64,000 nucleotides of DNA, taken from positions 2,790,001 through 2,854,000 of the forward strand of contig CP087969.1 in assembly GCA_024703915.1 (NCBI GenBank), written 5' to 3'. Under the pieces are notes generated by a model, which had not been told where the DNA came from, did not search any database, and saw nothing but the letters and a program-made list of their open reading frames with translations. This DNA is from Massilia sp. H-1. Its GTDB lineage: Bacteria > Pseudomonadota > Gammaproteobacteria > Burkholderiales > Burkholderiaceae_D. How positions within the stretch are numbered: the first letter of the stretch is position 1; every line of letters starts with the position of its first letter. Below are positions 22,712-33,239 of the stretch, in pieces. A program made the translations under genes and the position numbers.

Positions 22712-23991
22712 TTATGCTTCCTCAAATTCGGCCAGCAGCCAGATGGCGGCCAGCATGGGCAGGTTCTTGGTCAGGGGACCATAAGGGTGGGCCAGGAACT
22801 CCGGCAGTTTCCAGGCAATGAACACAGTATAAAAGCCGATCAGCGCGAGCTGCGCGCGCCACAGCCAGCAGCATGGCGCAGCAACAGGATACCCAGACCC
22901 ATGGCCAGATCGAAGGCGCAGGCGCCGTACAGCATCAGCGGTCCCCAGGCGGGCGGCACGCCGCTGCGTTCGAGCAATTCATAGCTCAGTGCCTGCGGAT
23001 AAACGAAGGCCGAGACGATGGCGGTGGCGATCCACACCAGCGCGACCGACAGGCGCAGCGGCAGCAGCAGCCAGCCCAGTTTGGCTTGCGCGCGCTCGGC
23101 CGAAGGATGCTCGATGAAGGTTGCCGGTGCGCGCGGGGCATGGCCCAGCAAGCGCGCGGTGGCGCCAGGATCGGCCGTGTTGCCGCGGTCGAGCATGCGC
23201 AGGGTATCGCGGTCGAGCAGGCCGATGCCGAGACTGGCTGCCAGGCGGCCTGCAAATGCGGGCAGCCGCAGCGTGCGCAGCTTGCCCATCTTCATCCCTG
23301 CACGCAGCACGCCAAGATAGTCGGTGAACGGCAGCGCCGCCGGTCCCACCAGCGCGATGCGGCGCGCGGTGGCGCCGTCCGGGCCGACCGGCAAAGGCTG
23401 GCGCACCAGCGCGGCGATGGCGGCCACCGCGTCATCCACATGCACGGGTTGCACGGCCTGGGCTGCTTTGCCGAAGCGCACGGTGAACGGCATGCTGGCC
23501 AGCACCCGGAACAGGCGGGCGCTGACGCCATCCTTGCCGTACACCAGCGACGGCTGCGCGATCACGGCGCAGCGGCGGCAGCGTGGCGAGAAAATCGTCG
23601 GCCGCCTTTTTGCTCAGGTGATAGGCGGTGTCGGCATCCTGGTCGGCACCGAGCGCGGAAATCTGGATGACCAGGCGCACGCTGTCGGACGCGGCGCAAG
23701 CCGCGAACAGGGCGCATGGGGTGTCGGTATGCAGGCGGGCGAAGGTTTGCGCGCCCGATTCACGGAATATGCCGACCGCGTTGATGACGACATCGACCTC
23801 CTTCACGCGCGCCGTCCAGACGGCTTGTTGCGTGTCGGTGGCGAAGTCAGGCTAAGCAGCCAGCTCAGGCGGGGATGGGCGCTGGCGGGCGGCGAGCGCG
23901 TCGCGCAGACGAGGTGGTGGCCCTCGGCCAGCAGCAGCGCTTGCAATTGCTGGCCAATCATTCCGCTGGCCCCTGTCAGCAATATTCGCAT
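22712..23991 (-). CDS. SDR/NmrA-type nucleotide-sugar epimerase-like protein fused to DoxX-like membrane part
   Basis: The first 280 residues form an atypical short-chain dehydrogenase: MRILLTGASGMIGQQLQALL (dinucleotide site), VVINAVGIFRE, then YHLSKKAADDFL in place of the YxxxK pair, and PSLVYGKDG. The last 130 residues are membrane helices of the DoxX-like type (LRLSVALVWIATAIVSAFVYP, LMLYGACAFDLAMGLGILL). This fusion is widespread in proteobacteria; its function is unknown. Breaks near 23578, 23837 (lost GCCGGC) and 22863. Confidence 0.82.
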
Positions 23992-24098
23992 GCGCTGTCA
24001 TTCTCCTCATTGGCATTGCCCGTCAATGCGCGTTGCACTGGGTGGCGCAACGCGCATTAAACCATGAGGATGGCACTCCTTAGAAGGCGTACGACGCG

Positions 24099-26572
24099 CT
24101 ACACGAAGCGTCCGCCGCGGCCGAACGGAGCGTAGTTCGGGTACGGCGTGTTGCCCGTGGTATTGAGCGTGGTCGGCACCGATTCAGGATACTCGTCGAA
24201 CACGTTGTCAGCGCCAAAGGCCAGGTTGACCTTGCTGGTCAGGGCGTAGCGCAGCTCGACGTCGACCACGGTCTTGGCCGAGAGCGTAAAGTCGAGCGCC
24301 GATGAGGCGTTCGGCGACAGCACTTCGCCATAGCGCGTTGCACGCAAGGTCGCGCCCAAAGCGCCGAGCTTCCAGCTGGCACTGGCATTGAGCTTGTTCT
24401 TCGGCTGGCCTTTTTCGAACGACAGCACGTTCAGGCGGCCGAACAGCGGCGGCGCCGGGTTCAGGGCCGCCAGCTCTTCGGTGGCGGGAACCCGGGTGAC
24501 CTCGGTTTTGGTGAAGTTGCCCGCCAGCGTGAAGTCGAACTTGCCCATGTCGCTTAAGCGTTGTACGGCCAGCTCAGCACGATATCGACGCCGCTGGTGG
24601 TGGTATCGACGCCGTTGATGAAGAAGCGGCCGCCGCCGATGCTTAGGAAGCCCCTGCTGGGTCAGGTAGGCGCGCACGTTGTCCTGGATCAGGTTATCCG
24701 ACAGCACGATGCGGTTGTCGACCTTGATGCGGTAGGCATCGATGGTCAGGTTGGCCGCACCGAAGCGCATCACCGAACCGAGCGACAAGTTGACCGATTT
24801 TTCCGCCTCCAGCGGCTTGGCGCCAAAGGCAATCGCGATCGGATGGTCGGTCTTGAAGGTGGTGATCTCGAACGGCACGCCGTTGATGAAGTTGGTCGAG
24901 GTGGTCGTGAAATTCTGCTGCTGTGGCGAAGGCGCGCGGAAGCCGTTCTGCAGCGATCCGCGCAGCGCGAACGACTTGCTGAAATCGTAGCGAGCGGACA
25001 GTTTTCCTGCGAGGCTGTTGCCGTAATCGGAATAATGTTCGCCGCGCACCGCGACCGACGTGAGCAGCTTGTCGGTCAGGTTGGTTTCGAGATCGGCGAA
25101 GATGCCGACCGCCGTGCGGCTGGTATCGGATTCGTCGGAAGGACGGAAGCCCGGGAACACTTGCGCGCCCGGCGCCGCCACGCCGCCGCCCGGCAGCGGC
25201 ACCCCGCCCTGGCGGTAGGAATCCGGCTCATCGGCAGAACAGCTGGTAGCCTTCGCGCCGCACTTCCATGCCCAGCGCCACGTTCAGCGGCGAGGCCAGG
25301 CTATCCATGGCCACCGAGCGCACGCCGGTCAGGTTGAACACGGCCTGGTCGTAGGCATAGCCGCCCGCTTCGAAGCTGGTTTTGCTGGTGGGGCCGATCG
25401 AACGGTTCAGCGAATTTTCCACGCCAAACATCATCTTGTTCTTGCCGTAGCCGAGGGACGCGTCCAGGTCCCAGTCGCCCATGGTCCAGGTCAGTCCGCC
25501 GGTGGCGCTCATGTCGTCGACGGTCGGCACGATCAGGGGCAGGAAGCCGTCCGGATAGATCGACAGGATGTTGCGGCTGTCGGCGGGCTGGCGGAACTGG
25601 TAAGCCGAGACGGCGTCGCGCTTCTGGTAGCTTGCCCAGCCGTAGATCTTGACGCCGTTGCCGAGATTGTTGCTTAAGCATTGGCGAACAGGGTCGACTG
25701 CTGCATCTCGGGTTCGCCATACCAGGCGTTGAAACGGTTGATGCTCAGTTCGCGCGGATCGAAACTACCGTCCTGCAATTTCGGATACTGCGCGCGATGT
25801 CATAGCCGCTGCGCTCGGTGTGGTTCTGGTCCTTGTACTCGGCTGCAATAGTGACATAGCCGGTCTCGCCCCACGGCAAGCCCTTCCAGGCACTGACCGT
25901 GCCGACCTGGCCGTCAGTGCGCTTGCGCGAGGTCTGCTTGGTCCAGGTGCCGGGCAGCCGGCGCCGTGTTGGCATTGAAGTCGTATTCGGTCAGGCGCGC
26001 GCCGTAACTGACAGTGGCTTCGCCGCCCTCGCGGTCGGTGCGCAGGCGCACGTTGATCACGCCCGAGATCGCGTCCGAACCGTACTGGGCGGCGGCGCCG
26101 TCGCGCAGCACCTCGATGCTCTTGACGATCGCGGTCGGAATCGTGTTCAGGTCGACCGAGGATGAACCGCGGCCGATGGTGCCGTTGGTATTGATCAGGG
26201 CCGAGGAATGGCGGCGCTTGGAATTGACCAGCACCAGGGTCTGGTCGGGCCCCATGCCGCGCAGCGTGGCCGGGCGGATGGTATCGGTACCGTCGGCCAG
26301 GCCGGGGCGCGGGAAGTTCAGGGAAGGCAGCGCGATCGACAGCGCCTGGTTGATTTCGGTGGTGCTTAGGCGTTTCTGAGCGATTCGGCCGAGATGATGT
26401 CGATTGGCGCGGCGGTATCGAGTACCGTGCGGTTCGCCACCCGGGTACCGGTGACGACCACGACCGCGGGGTCGGGCGCCGGCGCGCTCTGGGCCTGGGC
26501 GCCCTGGCTGGTGAACATGGCCGCAATTGCGACGGCCAGCAGTGTTTGTTTCAGCGAAATCGTTACAGTCAT
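24099..26572 (-). CDS. TonB-dependent receptor
   Basis: Full-length outer-membrane receptor of about 820 residues. Signal peptide (MTVTISLKQTLLAVAIAAMFTSQGAQAQ), plug domain (VVVVTGTRV, LRGMGPDQTLVLVNSKRRHSS, VLRDGAAAQYGSDAISGVINV) and a barrel with GSLQNGFRAPSPQQQNF and the C-terminal FGRGGRFV. The plug's RDGAAAQYGSDAIAGVIN-type motif is shared with receptors for large or plant-derived substrates. Start chosen by AGG six bases upstream. Breaks near 24556, 24643, 25675 and 26367 are lost GCCGGC sites; others lie near 25235, 25785 and 25955. No adjacent TonB or transporter gene indicates the ligand. Confidence 0.9.
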
Positions 26573-26697
26573 CAGCATCCTCGTCACATTGTGGTCGGCG
26601 GTATTTACAAATACTCAACCGATATTGTGACCAAGATGCTTCAAAGTCAATTGCGTGGGGGTAGCCGCATGCGCGATTTACAACACCCGGCAGCGTG

Positions 26698-26774
26698 GGG
26701 GTCAGGTCCGGCATGCGGACACGGGCTCAACCGCATGGCGGTTGAGCCCGTGTCCGCATGCCGGACCTGACCCC
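26698..26774. repeat. Large perfect inverted repeat, 37-bp arms, 3-base loop
   Basis: Bases 26698-26734 and 26738-26774 are exact reverse complements around ATG. The arms begin GGGGTCAGGTCCGGCATGC. A short direct repeat (GCGTGGGGG at 26653 and 26694) precedes the left arm. It lies between the DUF808 gene and the TonB receptor, both on the minus strand, and has no U-run, so it is more like a REP-type element than a plain terminator, although it would strongly fold in RNA. Confidence 0.9.
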
Positions 26775-26782
26775 AAGCGCTT

Positions 26783-27716
26783 TTACTTTCCTTCAACAGC
26801 TTGCCATGGCGTTGACGACCAGCAGCACCAGGCCATGAAGCGATGATGATGCCACCACGGCGTTGATCGCCGAGGTCGTCAGCACCGACAGCACGCCGCC
26901 CACCACGGCTACCGCAGCGGCCGCTTCATGCCACTGACTCGACCATGTGGTGCAGGACGGGAATGCCGTGCAGCAGGATGCCGCCGCCGACCATGAACAT
27001 GGCAGCCGTGCCGACGATGGTCAGGGTTTTCATCAGCTTGGGCGCCGCGGCCAGCAGCATGCGGCCGAACGCTTGCGTGGCGCCGTTGTTTTTCTGGCTC
27101 AGGTGCAGGCCGAGGTCGTCGAGCTTGACGATGCTTAGGCCACCAGCCCGTACACGCCGACCGTCATCACGATCGCGATCGCAACGAGCACCATCACGCG
27201 CTCGGCGAAGGTGGCAGTGGCCACGGTGCCGAGCGTAATGACGATGATTTCGGCCGACAAAATGAAGTCGGTCCGGATCGCGCCCTTGATCTTGTCTTTT
27301 TCCAGGCTGACCAGGTCGACCTTGGGATCGGCCAGCGCGTGCACCAGCTCGTCGTGGTGCTTGGCGTCCTCGGCGGCGCTGTGCAGCAGCTTGTGCGCCA
27401 CCTTTTCAAAGCCTTCGAAGCACAGGAAGGCGCCGCCGACCATCAGCAGCGGGATGATGGCCCAGGGCGCCAGCGCGCTGATGCCCAGCGCCAGCGGCAC
27501 CAGGATGGCCTTGTTCTTGAGCGAGCCGACCGCCACCGCCCAGACCACCGGCAATTCGCGTTCGGGATCGACCCCGGACACCTGCTGGGCGTTCAGGGCC
27601 AGGTCGTCGCCCAGCACGCCCGCGGTTTTCTGCGCCGCGACCTTGCTCATCAGGGCGACGTCGTCGAGGATCGCCGCTATATCGTCAATCAATGCCAGCA
27701 AACTGCTTGCAGCCAT
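26783..27716 (-). CDS. DUF808 (YedI-like) membrane protein
   Basis: Starts [48 protein letters not shown] (read in pieces), the signature opening of DUF808, then several membrane helices ([65 protein letters not shown]) and a [16 protein letters not shown] loop. About 305 residues. GGAG lies upstream of the chosen ATG. Breaks near 27133 (lost GCCGGC), 26928, 26865 and 26835 blur the C-terminus, so the end is approximate. Function unknown. Confidence 0.85.
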
Positions 27717-27781
27717 CAGCCATGCTCCGGTTCTTGTCAAAAACGCCTATCTTACCCGACTCGGCCGTGTCGGCGGGGGCC

Positions 27782-27801
27782 CCGGGCTACCCCGGTTTTT
27801 T
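27782..27801 (+). terminator. Terminator-like hairpin with T-run
   Basis: CCGGG-CTAC-CCCGG followed by six T. It points along the plus strand, yet the nearest upstream gene (DUF808) is transcribed away from it. It could end an unseen plus-strand transcript or act as a leader element; I see no such gene. Confidence 0.4.
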
Positions 27802-27945
27802 GCGTTTCAGGCCCCAAATTCTGCAGCTCGTCGCTTTTCGCCACCGCCGTCCGTGTGCATACGTATAGTTCAGACAATGCCTGACGCGACGACGCCCGGC
27901 AGCTGACCGAACCACTTTCGACCGATCCTCAACGAGGGTAAGACC

Positions 27946-28158
27946 ATGAATACCGAACTCGACACCACCACCGCCACTGCCGTCACGGCCCGTCCGGTCA
28001 AGCGCAAAACGCGCATCACGATCTACCTCGACGACGAGGTGCTGCAAAAGTTCCGCACGCTGTCCGAACAGAGCGGCAAAGGCTATCAGACCCTGATCAA
28101 CGCGGCGCTGCGCACCCGTCTCGCGCCGCCGCGCATGGAAGGCGCGCTGGCTGAGTAA
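27946..28158 (+). CDS. BrnA-like ribbon-helix-helix protein, without BrnT partner
   Basis: An intact frame of 70 residues. The core TRITIYLDDEVLQKFRTLSEQSGKGYQTLINAALRTRL (seen whole at residues 21-58) is the BrnA antitoxin pattern: a beta strand for DNA contact then helices. GAGG precedes the ATG. BrnA normally follows a brnT toxin gene; none lies on either side here, so it is an orphan regulator or a remnant. Confidence 0.8.
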   Translation: MNTELDTTTATAVTARPVKRKTRITIYLDDEVLQKFRTLSEQSGKGYQTLINAALRTRLAPPRMEGALAE

Positions 28159-28328
28159 ACGCGGCGGCGCGGCATGCCGTTTGCCCCGCTGGTGTCAGGG
28201 TTTTGTCAGGCAAATTCCGTCGTGATCCAGTCACAGCGGGGCTTACTTTTGTACGCGCCCTTCAGAATTTATTACACATGGCAATAATTCATGCTAATCT
28301 TCCCGCTCTTTTAACTCGGGAGGATTGT

Positions 28329-28612
28329 ATGAAAAAAGGCGAACTGATTGCGGAATTTGCAAAGCGTACGGAAATGTCCGGCGCTGCAGCCAACACTGCA
28401 GTTAACACGATCATCGAGATCATCACCGAGCGTCTGAAAAAGGCGACACGGTTGGCATCACCGGTTTCGGCACGTTCTCCGTAGCCAAGCGCGCTGCACG
28501 CAAGGGCCGTAATCCATCGACCGGCGCGGCTATCAAGATCGCCGCATCGAAGTCGCCGAAGTTCTCGGCTGGTGCGACCCTGAAAGCAGCGGTCAATCCT
28601 AAGAAGAAGTAA
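28329..28612 (+). CDS. HU-family DNA-binding protein
   Basis: About 94 residues: [58 protein letters not shown] in the beta-arm (the conserved RNP tip), ending with a Lys-rich tail (NPKKK). It coats and bends chromosomal DNA. GGGAGGA lies just before the ATG. A single lost G in a GGG run near 28441 breaks the frame; a gene this essential being broken supports a sequence error. Confidence 0.95.
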
Positions 28613-28618
28613 GCGTCA

Positions 28619-28642
28619 CCCTCGCGCGGCCCGAAGCGAGGG
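28619..28642 (+). terminator. Hairpin after the HU gene, possible terminator
   Basis: CCCTCGC pairs with GCGAGGG seven bases after the HU stop codon. No T-run follows, so it may only stabilise the message end or need Rho. Confidence 0.35.
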
Positions 28643-28722
28643 CGCCAAGCGACTGCCGGTGTCTTCGCTTCAGGGACTGCGTGTCCTGCTGTTCCCCGTC
28701 CCACCTGATTTTCCCCATTCCC

Positions 28723-29360
28723 ATGCCGCTGCCGACCTGGATCGCCTTCGTCTTTGCCGCCGTGATCATCGCGATCTCGCCCGGCTCCGGCGCAGTCCTG
28801 GCGATGTCGCACGGTCTGTCCTACGGCGTGCGCAAGGCCAGCGCCACCGTGCTCGGCCTGCAAACCGGCCTGCTGCTGGTGTTCGGCATCATGCGCGCCG
28901 GGGTCGGCTCCCTGCTGCTGGCCTCCGAACCTGCCTTCAACGTGGTCAAGGTGGTTGGCGCCCTGTACCTGATCTACCTCGGCGTCTCGCAATGGCGCGC
29001 ACAAGCGGCGCCGGCTGCCGAGGCTTCGCATCCTGGCCGACCATCCCTCGTTCGGACGGCGCGTATTGGACGGGCTTCCTGACCAATGCGACCAATCCCA
29101 AGGGCATCATCTTCATGGTGGCGGTCCTGCCCCAGTTCATTTCCCAGAACGCGCCCTTGCTGCCGCAGCTGCTGATCCTGGGCGCGACCATGGTCACCAT
29201 CGATACCTGCGTCATGCACGGCTACGCCCTGCTGGCGGCGACCATGCAAACCTTCTTCCGCAATGCCGTGTCGATGCGCCGCCTGAACCGCTTCTTCGGC
29301 GGCGTGCTGATCTTCATGGGCGGCGCCCTGTTTTTTGTGCGGCGCGGTACGAGCGCATAA
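28723..29360 (+). CDS. LysE/RhtB-family amino-acid exporter
   Basis: About 210 residues with the RhtB pattern: MPLPTWIAFVFAAVIIAISPGSGAVLAMSHGLSYG (residues 1-35, with the SPGxxxL motif), FNVVKVVGALYLIYLGVSQWRA, then GFLTNATNPKGIIFMVAVLPQF. Relatives export homoserine, threonine or lysine. One region near 29020 is frame-broken. It stands alone. Confidence 0.9.
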
Positions 29361-29459
29361 TTGCGTCATGTGAAAGTGTTTGTAACGGCTGTTGTCCATG
29401 TTCTGGGTGCTGCGTTGTAATCAATACACGCCCATATTCCGTCTTCCCTGGAGCTTTTG

Positions 29460-31688
29460 ATGAGTACTCGATTCCTGAAAACCGCCGCGCTGATGATCCT
29501 TGCCACGGCATCGGCGTTCGCACTGGCCGACGACGATACGCCGAGCCGGGTCGGCCGCATTTCCCTGGCACAGGGTCAGGTCGACATCAGCGGCGAACAG
29601 GGCGACGAGGCCGAACCGGCCCTGGTCAACTGGCCTGTCACCTCCAACAGCCAGCTCACCACCGGGCGCGATTCGCGCACCGAAGTGCGGATCGGCTCGA
29701 CCGCGCTGCGCCTGGACGCCGACACCTCGATTGACGTCAACGCGCTGGAAGACGATTCCCTGCGCATCACCCTCCATTACGGCAGCCTGAGCATCCGCGT
29801 GCGCAATCCGGACGTGCTGCGCGGCTTTGAACTCGATACGCCCCAGGGCACCATCCGCCTGCAGGACACCGGCCGCGTGCGCGTTGACGCCGGCCGCCGT
29901 GCCGACACCACCGCCCTCAGCGTGTTCGAAGGCGAAGCCACCTTCGACGGCGCCGGTTCGCGCCTGATCGTACCGCGCTGTCGCAAGCGCGCCGAAGTCA
30001 CCCGCGACGACGTGCGCACCGGCCTGGCCCTGCGCGACAGCTTCGACGAATGGGGCATGATGCGCGACGTGCGCGACGAACGCTCCGAATCGGTGCGCTA
30101 CGTCACCAGCGAAATGACCGGCTATGAAGACCTCGACCAGCACGGCGCCTGGAGCCAGGACCGCGAATACGGCCCGGTCTGGTATCCGCGCACGGTCTCA
30201 GGCTTAGCTGGGTACCTTACCGCGACGGCCGCTGGACCTATCTGCAGCCATGGGGCTGGACCTGGGTCGACAATGCGCCGTGGGGCTACGCGCCCTTCCA
30301 CTACGGCCGCTGGGTCACCGTTGGCGGCCGCTGGTGCTGGTCGCCAGGGCGCAATGTCACGCGCGCCGTCTGGTCCCCGGCCCTGGTGGGCTGGGTTGGC
30401 GGCAGCAACTGGAACGTGAGCTTCAACAGCGGCGGCAGCCGCCGCGCGGCCCCGGCCACCGGCTGGTATCCGCTCAATCCGCGCGACACCTATGTGCCGA
30501 CCTACCGCGTCAATCATGACAATCTGCGTTACCTGAACCGCAATGCGGGCGACGTGCGCGACGATATCCGTGGCCGCAACCGCCCCCGACAACCGCGAAC
30601 GCGCTTAGCCTGACGGTGGTGCCGCACGACCAGTTCCGCCAGCGCGGCACCGTGGTGGTACCGACCATGCCGCGCGCCATCGTCTCGGCAGCACTGGCCG
30701 TCACGGCGCCGACCTATGTCCCATGCCGCGCCGGTGGTGGTGCGCCAGCGCGAACACCGCGGCAACGACGGCTGGCGCAGCCAGGACCGCAACGGCGATG
30801 GCCGTGCGGACAACAATGGCCGCTTCCAGCGCAATGAGCGCGGGCAGCAAAATGGTTTCCAGCAGCCTGCACCGCGTCCGTCCAGCATCATCAGCAACCC
30901 AAGCCAGCCGCAGAACAGCCAGTCCATGCCCGGCAACCGCCCGGCGACCGTGCTGACCCTGCCTAGCCAGCCGCAGCAGCCGCAACAGCCGCGCCGCTTC
31001 GTCGACGGGCCGGAACTGCGCCGCGAAAACACGTCCAACATGCCGACGCCAAGCACCGGCGCTGCCGCCGCAGTTGCAGAACCCGCCGCAGCAACAGCAG
31101 CGCGACGAGCGCTTCAACCGCGGCGAACGCAATGACCGCAACGATCCTGAGCGCGACCGTCGTTCGCGTGGCGCAGAATCGTGGCAGCAACAACAGCAAC
31201 AGCAGCAGCAACAAGCGCAGCAGCAACGCCAGCAGCAGGAGCAGCAGTTCCAGCAGCAGCGCCAGCAGGATCAGCAGCGCCAGCAACAACAGCAGCAGCA
31301 ACAGCAAGCCCAGCAGCAACGTCAGCAGGAGCAGCAGTTCCAGCAGCAGCGCCAGCAGGATCAGCAGCGCCAGCAACAACAGCGCCAGCAGCAGGAACAG
31401 CAGCAAATGCAGCGCCAGCAGATGGAACAGCAGCAGCGCCAGCAGGATCAGCAACGCCAGCAGCAGGAACAGCAGCGTCAGCAGCGCGTCGCCCCGCCGT
31501 CGATGCCGTCTCCGCAAGTCCAGCAGCAACAGCCGCAGCAACAGATGCAGCAACAGATGCAGCAAGCCCCGCGCCAGGCGCCGCCGCCTTCCGGCCAGCC
31601 TGAAAAAGCGGACAAGCCAGCCCAGTCGCGCCCGATGACGACCGACGAAGGCAAGCGCCGTGCCCGTGAAGATACGGACCGCCGCTGA
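29460..31688 (+). CDS. FecR/DUF6600-family protein with a long polyglutamine tail
   Basis: A signal peptide (MSTRFLKTAALMILATASAFALA) precedes a FecR-like beta domain (RVGRISLAQGQVDISGEQG, LTTGRDSRTEVRIGSTALRLD) and the DUF6600 Trp-rich repeats (AWSQDREYGPVWYPRTV, DGRWTYLQPWGWTWVDNAPWG, PFHYGRWVTVGGRW). From about residue 430 the protein is disordered (Pro/Gln/Asn/Arg), and from base 31180 it is almost entirely Gln with Arg, Glu, Asp and Met. About 740 residues. Breaks near 30203 and 30606 are lost GCCGGC sites; 30718 and 31070 are others. Secreted or periplasmic; role unknown. GGAG precedes the ATG. Confidence 0.85.
31180..31570 (+). repeat. CAG/CAA low-complexity block with duplicated 60-bp unit
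   Basis: Glutamine codons run for about 390 bases with interspersed CGC, GAG/GAA, GAT and ATG. A stretch of about 60 bases containing the encoded motif QEQQFQQQRQQDQQRQQQ occurs twice almost exactly (about 31237-31297 and 31327-31384) and a shorter form a third time, indicating slippage or unequal exchange. Confidence 0.9.
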
Positions 31689-31774
31689 GGTCCTCGCTAA
31701 AGGTGCCTTGCGTATGCTGCAATCTTTCGTTACTGGTGTTCGCCGGAATTATTTGAACTCTTAATAACTTTGGC

Positions 31775-31799
31775 GATCCTATTTAGTATGAATAGGATC
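31775..31799. repeat. Hairpin near the left end of the TnpB element
   Basis: GATCCTATT and AATAGGATC pair perfectly around TAGTATG. AT-rich against a GC-rich background. IS200/IS605 elements have subterminal hairpins read by TnpA; this is a candidate. The ATG of the small frame lies in its loop. Confidence 0.55.
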
Positions 31800-31991
31800 C
31801 TCGCAATAGGTCAGGAAGTTGAATTTGTAAATGTTTCAACCGGCAAGCTGCACCGGTGGGACGTAAATGGAACAGTCGCGCTTCGCAGAACTGGTCGGCC
31901 ACAGCTGTTGTGCAACATGGTTGAGTGCAGCTTCACTCATCAAGAGCTGCTCGATTGTAAAAGGCGGGTAACGAAGGGGGCCGTATGCTAG
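31788..31991 (+). CDS. Candidate small protein coupled to tnpB
   Basis: A 67-residue frame, MNRILAIGQEVEFVNVSTG... to ...CKRRVTKGAVC, whose stop overlaps the tnpB start (ATGCTAG), the usual sign of translational coupling. It has four Cys and is not GC-extreme like its surroundings. I recognise no family and see no helix-turn-helix. It may be a genuine accessory of the element or just a leader frame. Confidence 0.4.
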   Translation: MNRILAIGQEVEFVNVSTGKLHRWDVNGTVALRRTGRPQLLCNMVECSFTHQELLDCKRRVTKGAVC

Positions 31992-33221
31992 TGGCCCACA
32001 AGATTCGGCTCCGTCCCAATAATATACAGGGCACCTATTTCGCGCGGGGCCTAAGCACCGCTCGATTCGCTTACAACTGGGCACTCATTGAGTGGCAGCG
32101 CCAATACGAAGCACGCAAAGCCGACCCCACTCTGGCAATGCCCGGCGAGGGGGCCCTGCGGCGCCAGCTCAATTCCATCAAGCGTGCTCAGTTTCCATGG
32201 ATGCTGGAAGTGACCAAGAATGCGCCGCAGATGGCAATTATCCAACTGGGCACCGCATTCAAGAATTTCTTCGAAGGACGGACGGGCTATCCTCGCCTGC
32301 GCAGAAAAGGCGTGGACGATCGCTTCTCAATCAGTAACGACCAGTTCAGCGTGAAAGGGGTGCACATCCGTATCCCTAAACTGGGATGGGTAAGAATGTA
32401 CGAGCCGTTGCGCTATGCTTAAAGCAAGCTAGTCTCGGCGGGAATTTCACGCACGGCGGGAAAATGGTTCGTTAGCATAACCGTCGATACGTCTAACGTC
32501 TTCCCCCTACCATCGGCCCAAAATCAAGGTGTGGTGGGAGTGGATTTTGGCGTTATAGCGCTGGCGACCTTGTCGACGGGCGAAATCATCACAGGTCCAA
32601 AAGCATATCGCAGTCTGTTGCCGCGCTTGCAGGCGTTTGGCCCGCAGCCTGACGCGCAAATTAAAGGGCTCGACCGGTCGCGCCAAAGCGAAGGAGAAGC
32701 TAGCCATGCTGCATGAGCGAATAGCCAATGTACGCAAGGATGCCCTGCACAAGCTGAGTACGGACCTGACCCGGCGCTTTCAGACGATTGCCATCGAGGA
32801 CCTTAACGTCAAGGGGATGATCAAGAACCGTTGTCTGGCGCGTTCGGTGTCAGACATGGGTTTTTATGAACTGCGTCGCCAGTTGACTTACAAGGGAGAT
32901 CGACGCGGCTGTAATCTGGTAATTGCGGATCGCTGGTTTCCAAGTAGTAAAACGTGCTCGTCCTGTGGATATGTTCTCGATGCCTTGCCGCTGGCAACCC
33001 GACAGTGGATATGCACTGGCTGCGGCTCGCTGCACGACCGTGATAGGAATGCGGCCATTAACTTAAGAGATATCGCGGTGAGTTCCACCGTGACGGCCTG
33101 TGGAGGGGAAGGCACTGGCTTCGCGCGCAAGCGCGAGGTGAAACCGGCCCCGGCGAAGCAGGAATTCGACAGCGTTAGCCAGTTTCGACTTGCTGCGCAT
33201 AAGTTCGAAGGAACGGAATAG
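31985..33221 (+). CDS. tnpB: TnpB RNA-guided nuclease (IS200/IS605 family)
   Basis: About 410 residues. The N-terminal wedge reads RLRPNNIQGTYFAR...TARFAYNWALIEWQRQY. The RuvC nuclease is complete: Asp in VVGVDFGVIALATLS, Glu in TIAIEDLNVKGM, and Asp in LHDRDRNAAINL, with a zinc finger CSSCGYV...CTGCG between the last two. Family members cut DNA beside a short motif using an RNA from the element's right end and help keep the element in place. At 32050 a GCCGGC is replaced with three extra bases and no frame change; near 32418 (GCCGGC lost) and 32640 the frame breaks. Confidence 0.92.
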
Positions 33222-33239
33222 TTTTCAGGCCAGTCAAGC

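Noticed and set aside
28265..28300. Sigma-70 promoter before the HU gene
   Set aside because: A TAATCT-like box is present but the matching -35 is too weak to claim.
31180..31570. CRISPR array
   Set aside because: The repeats are glutamine codons inside an open reading frame with no regular spacers.
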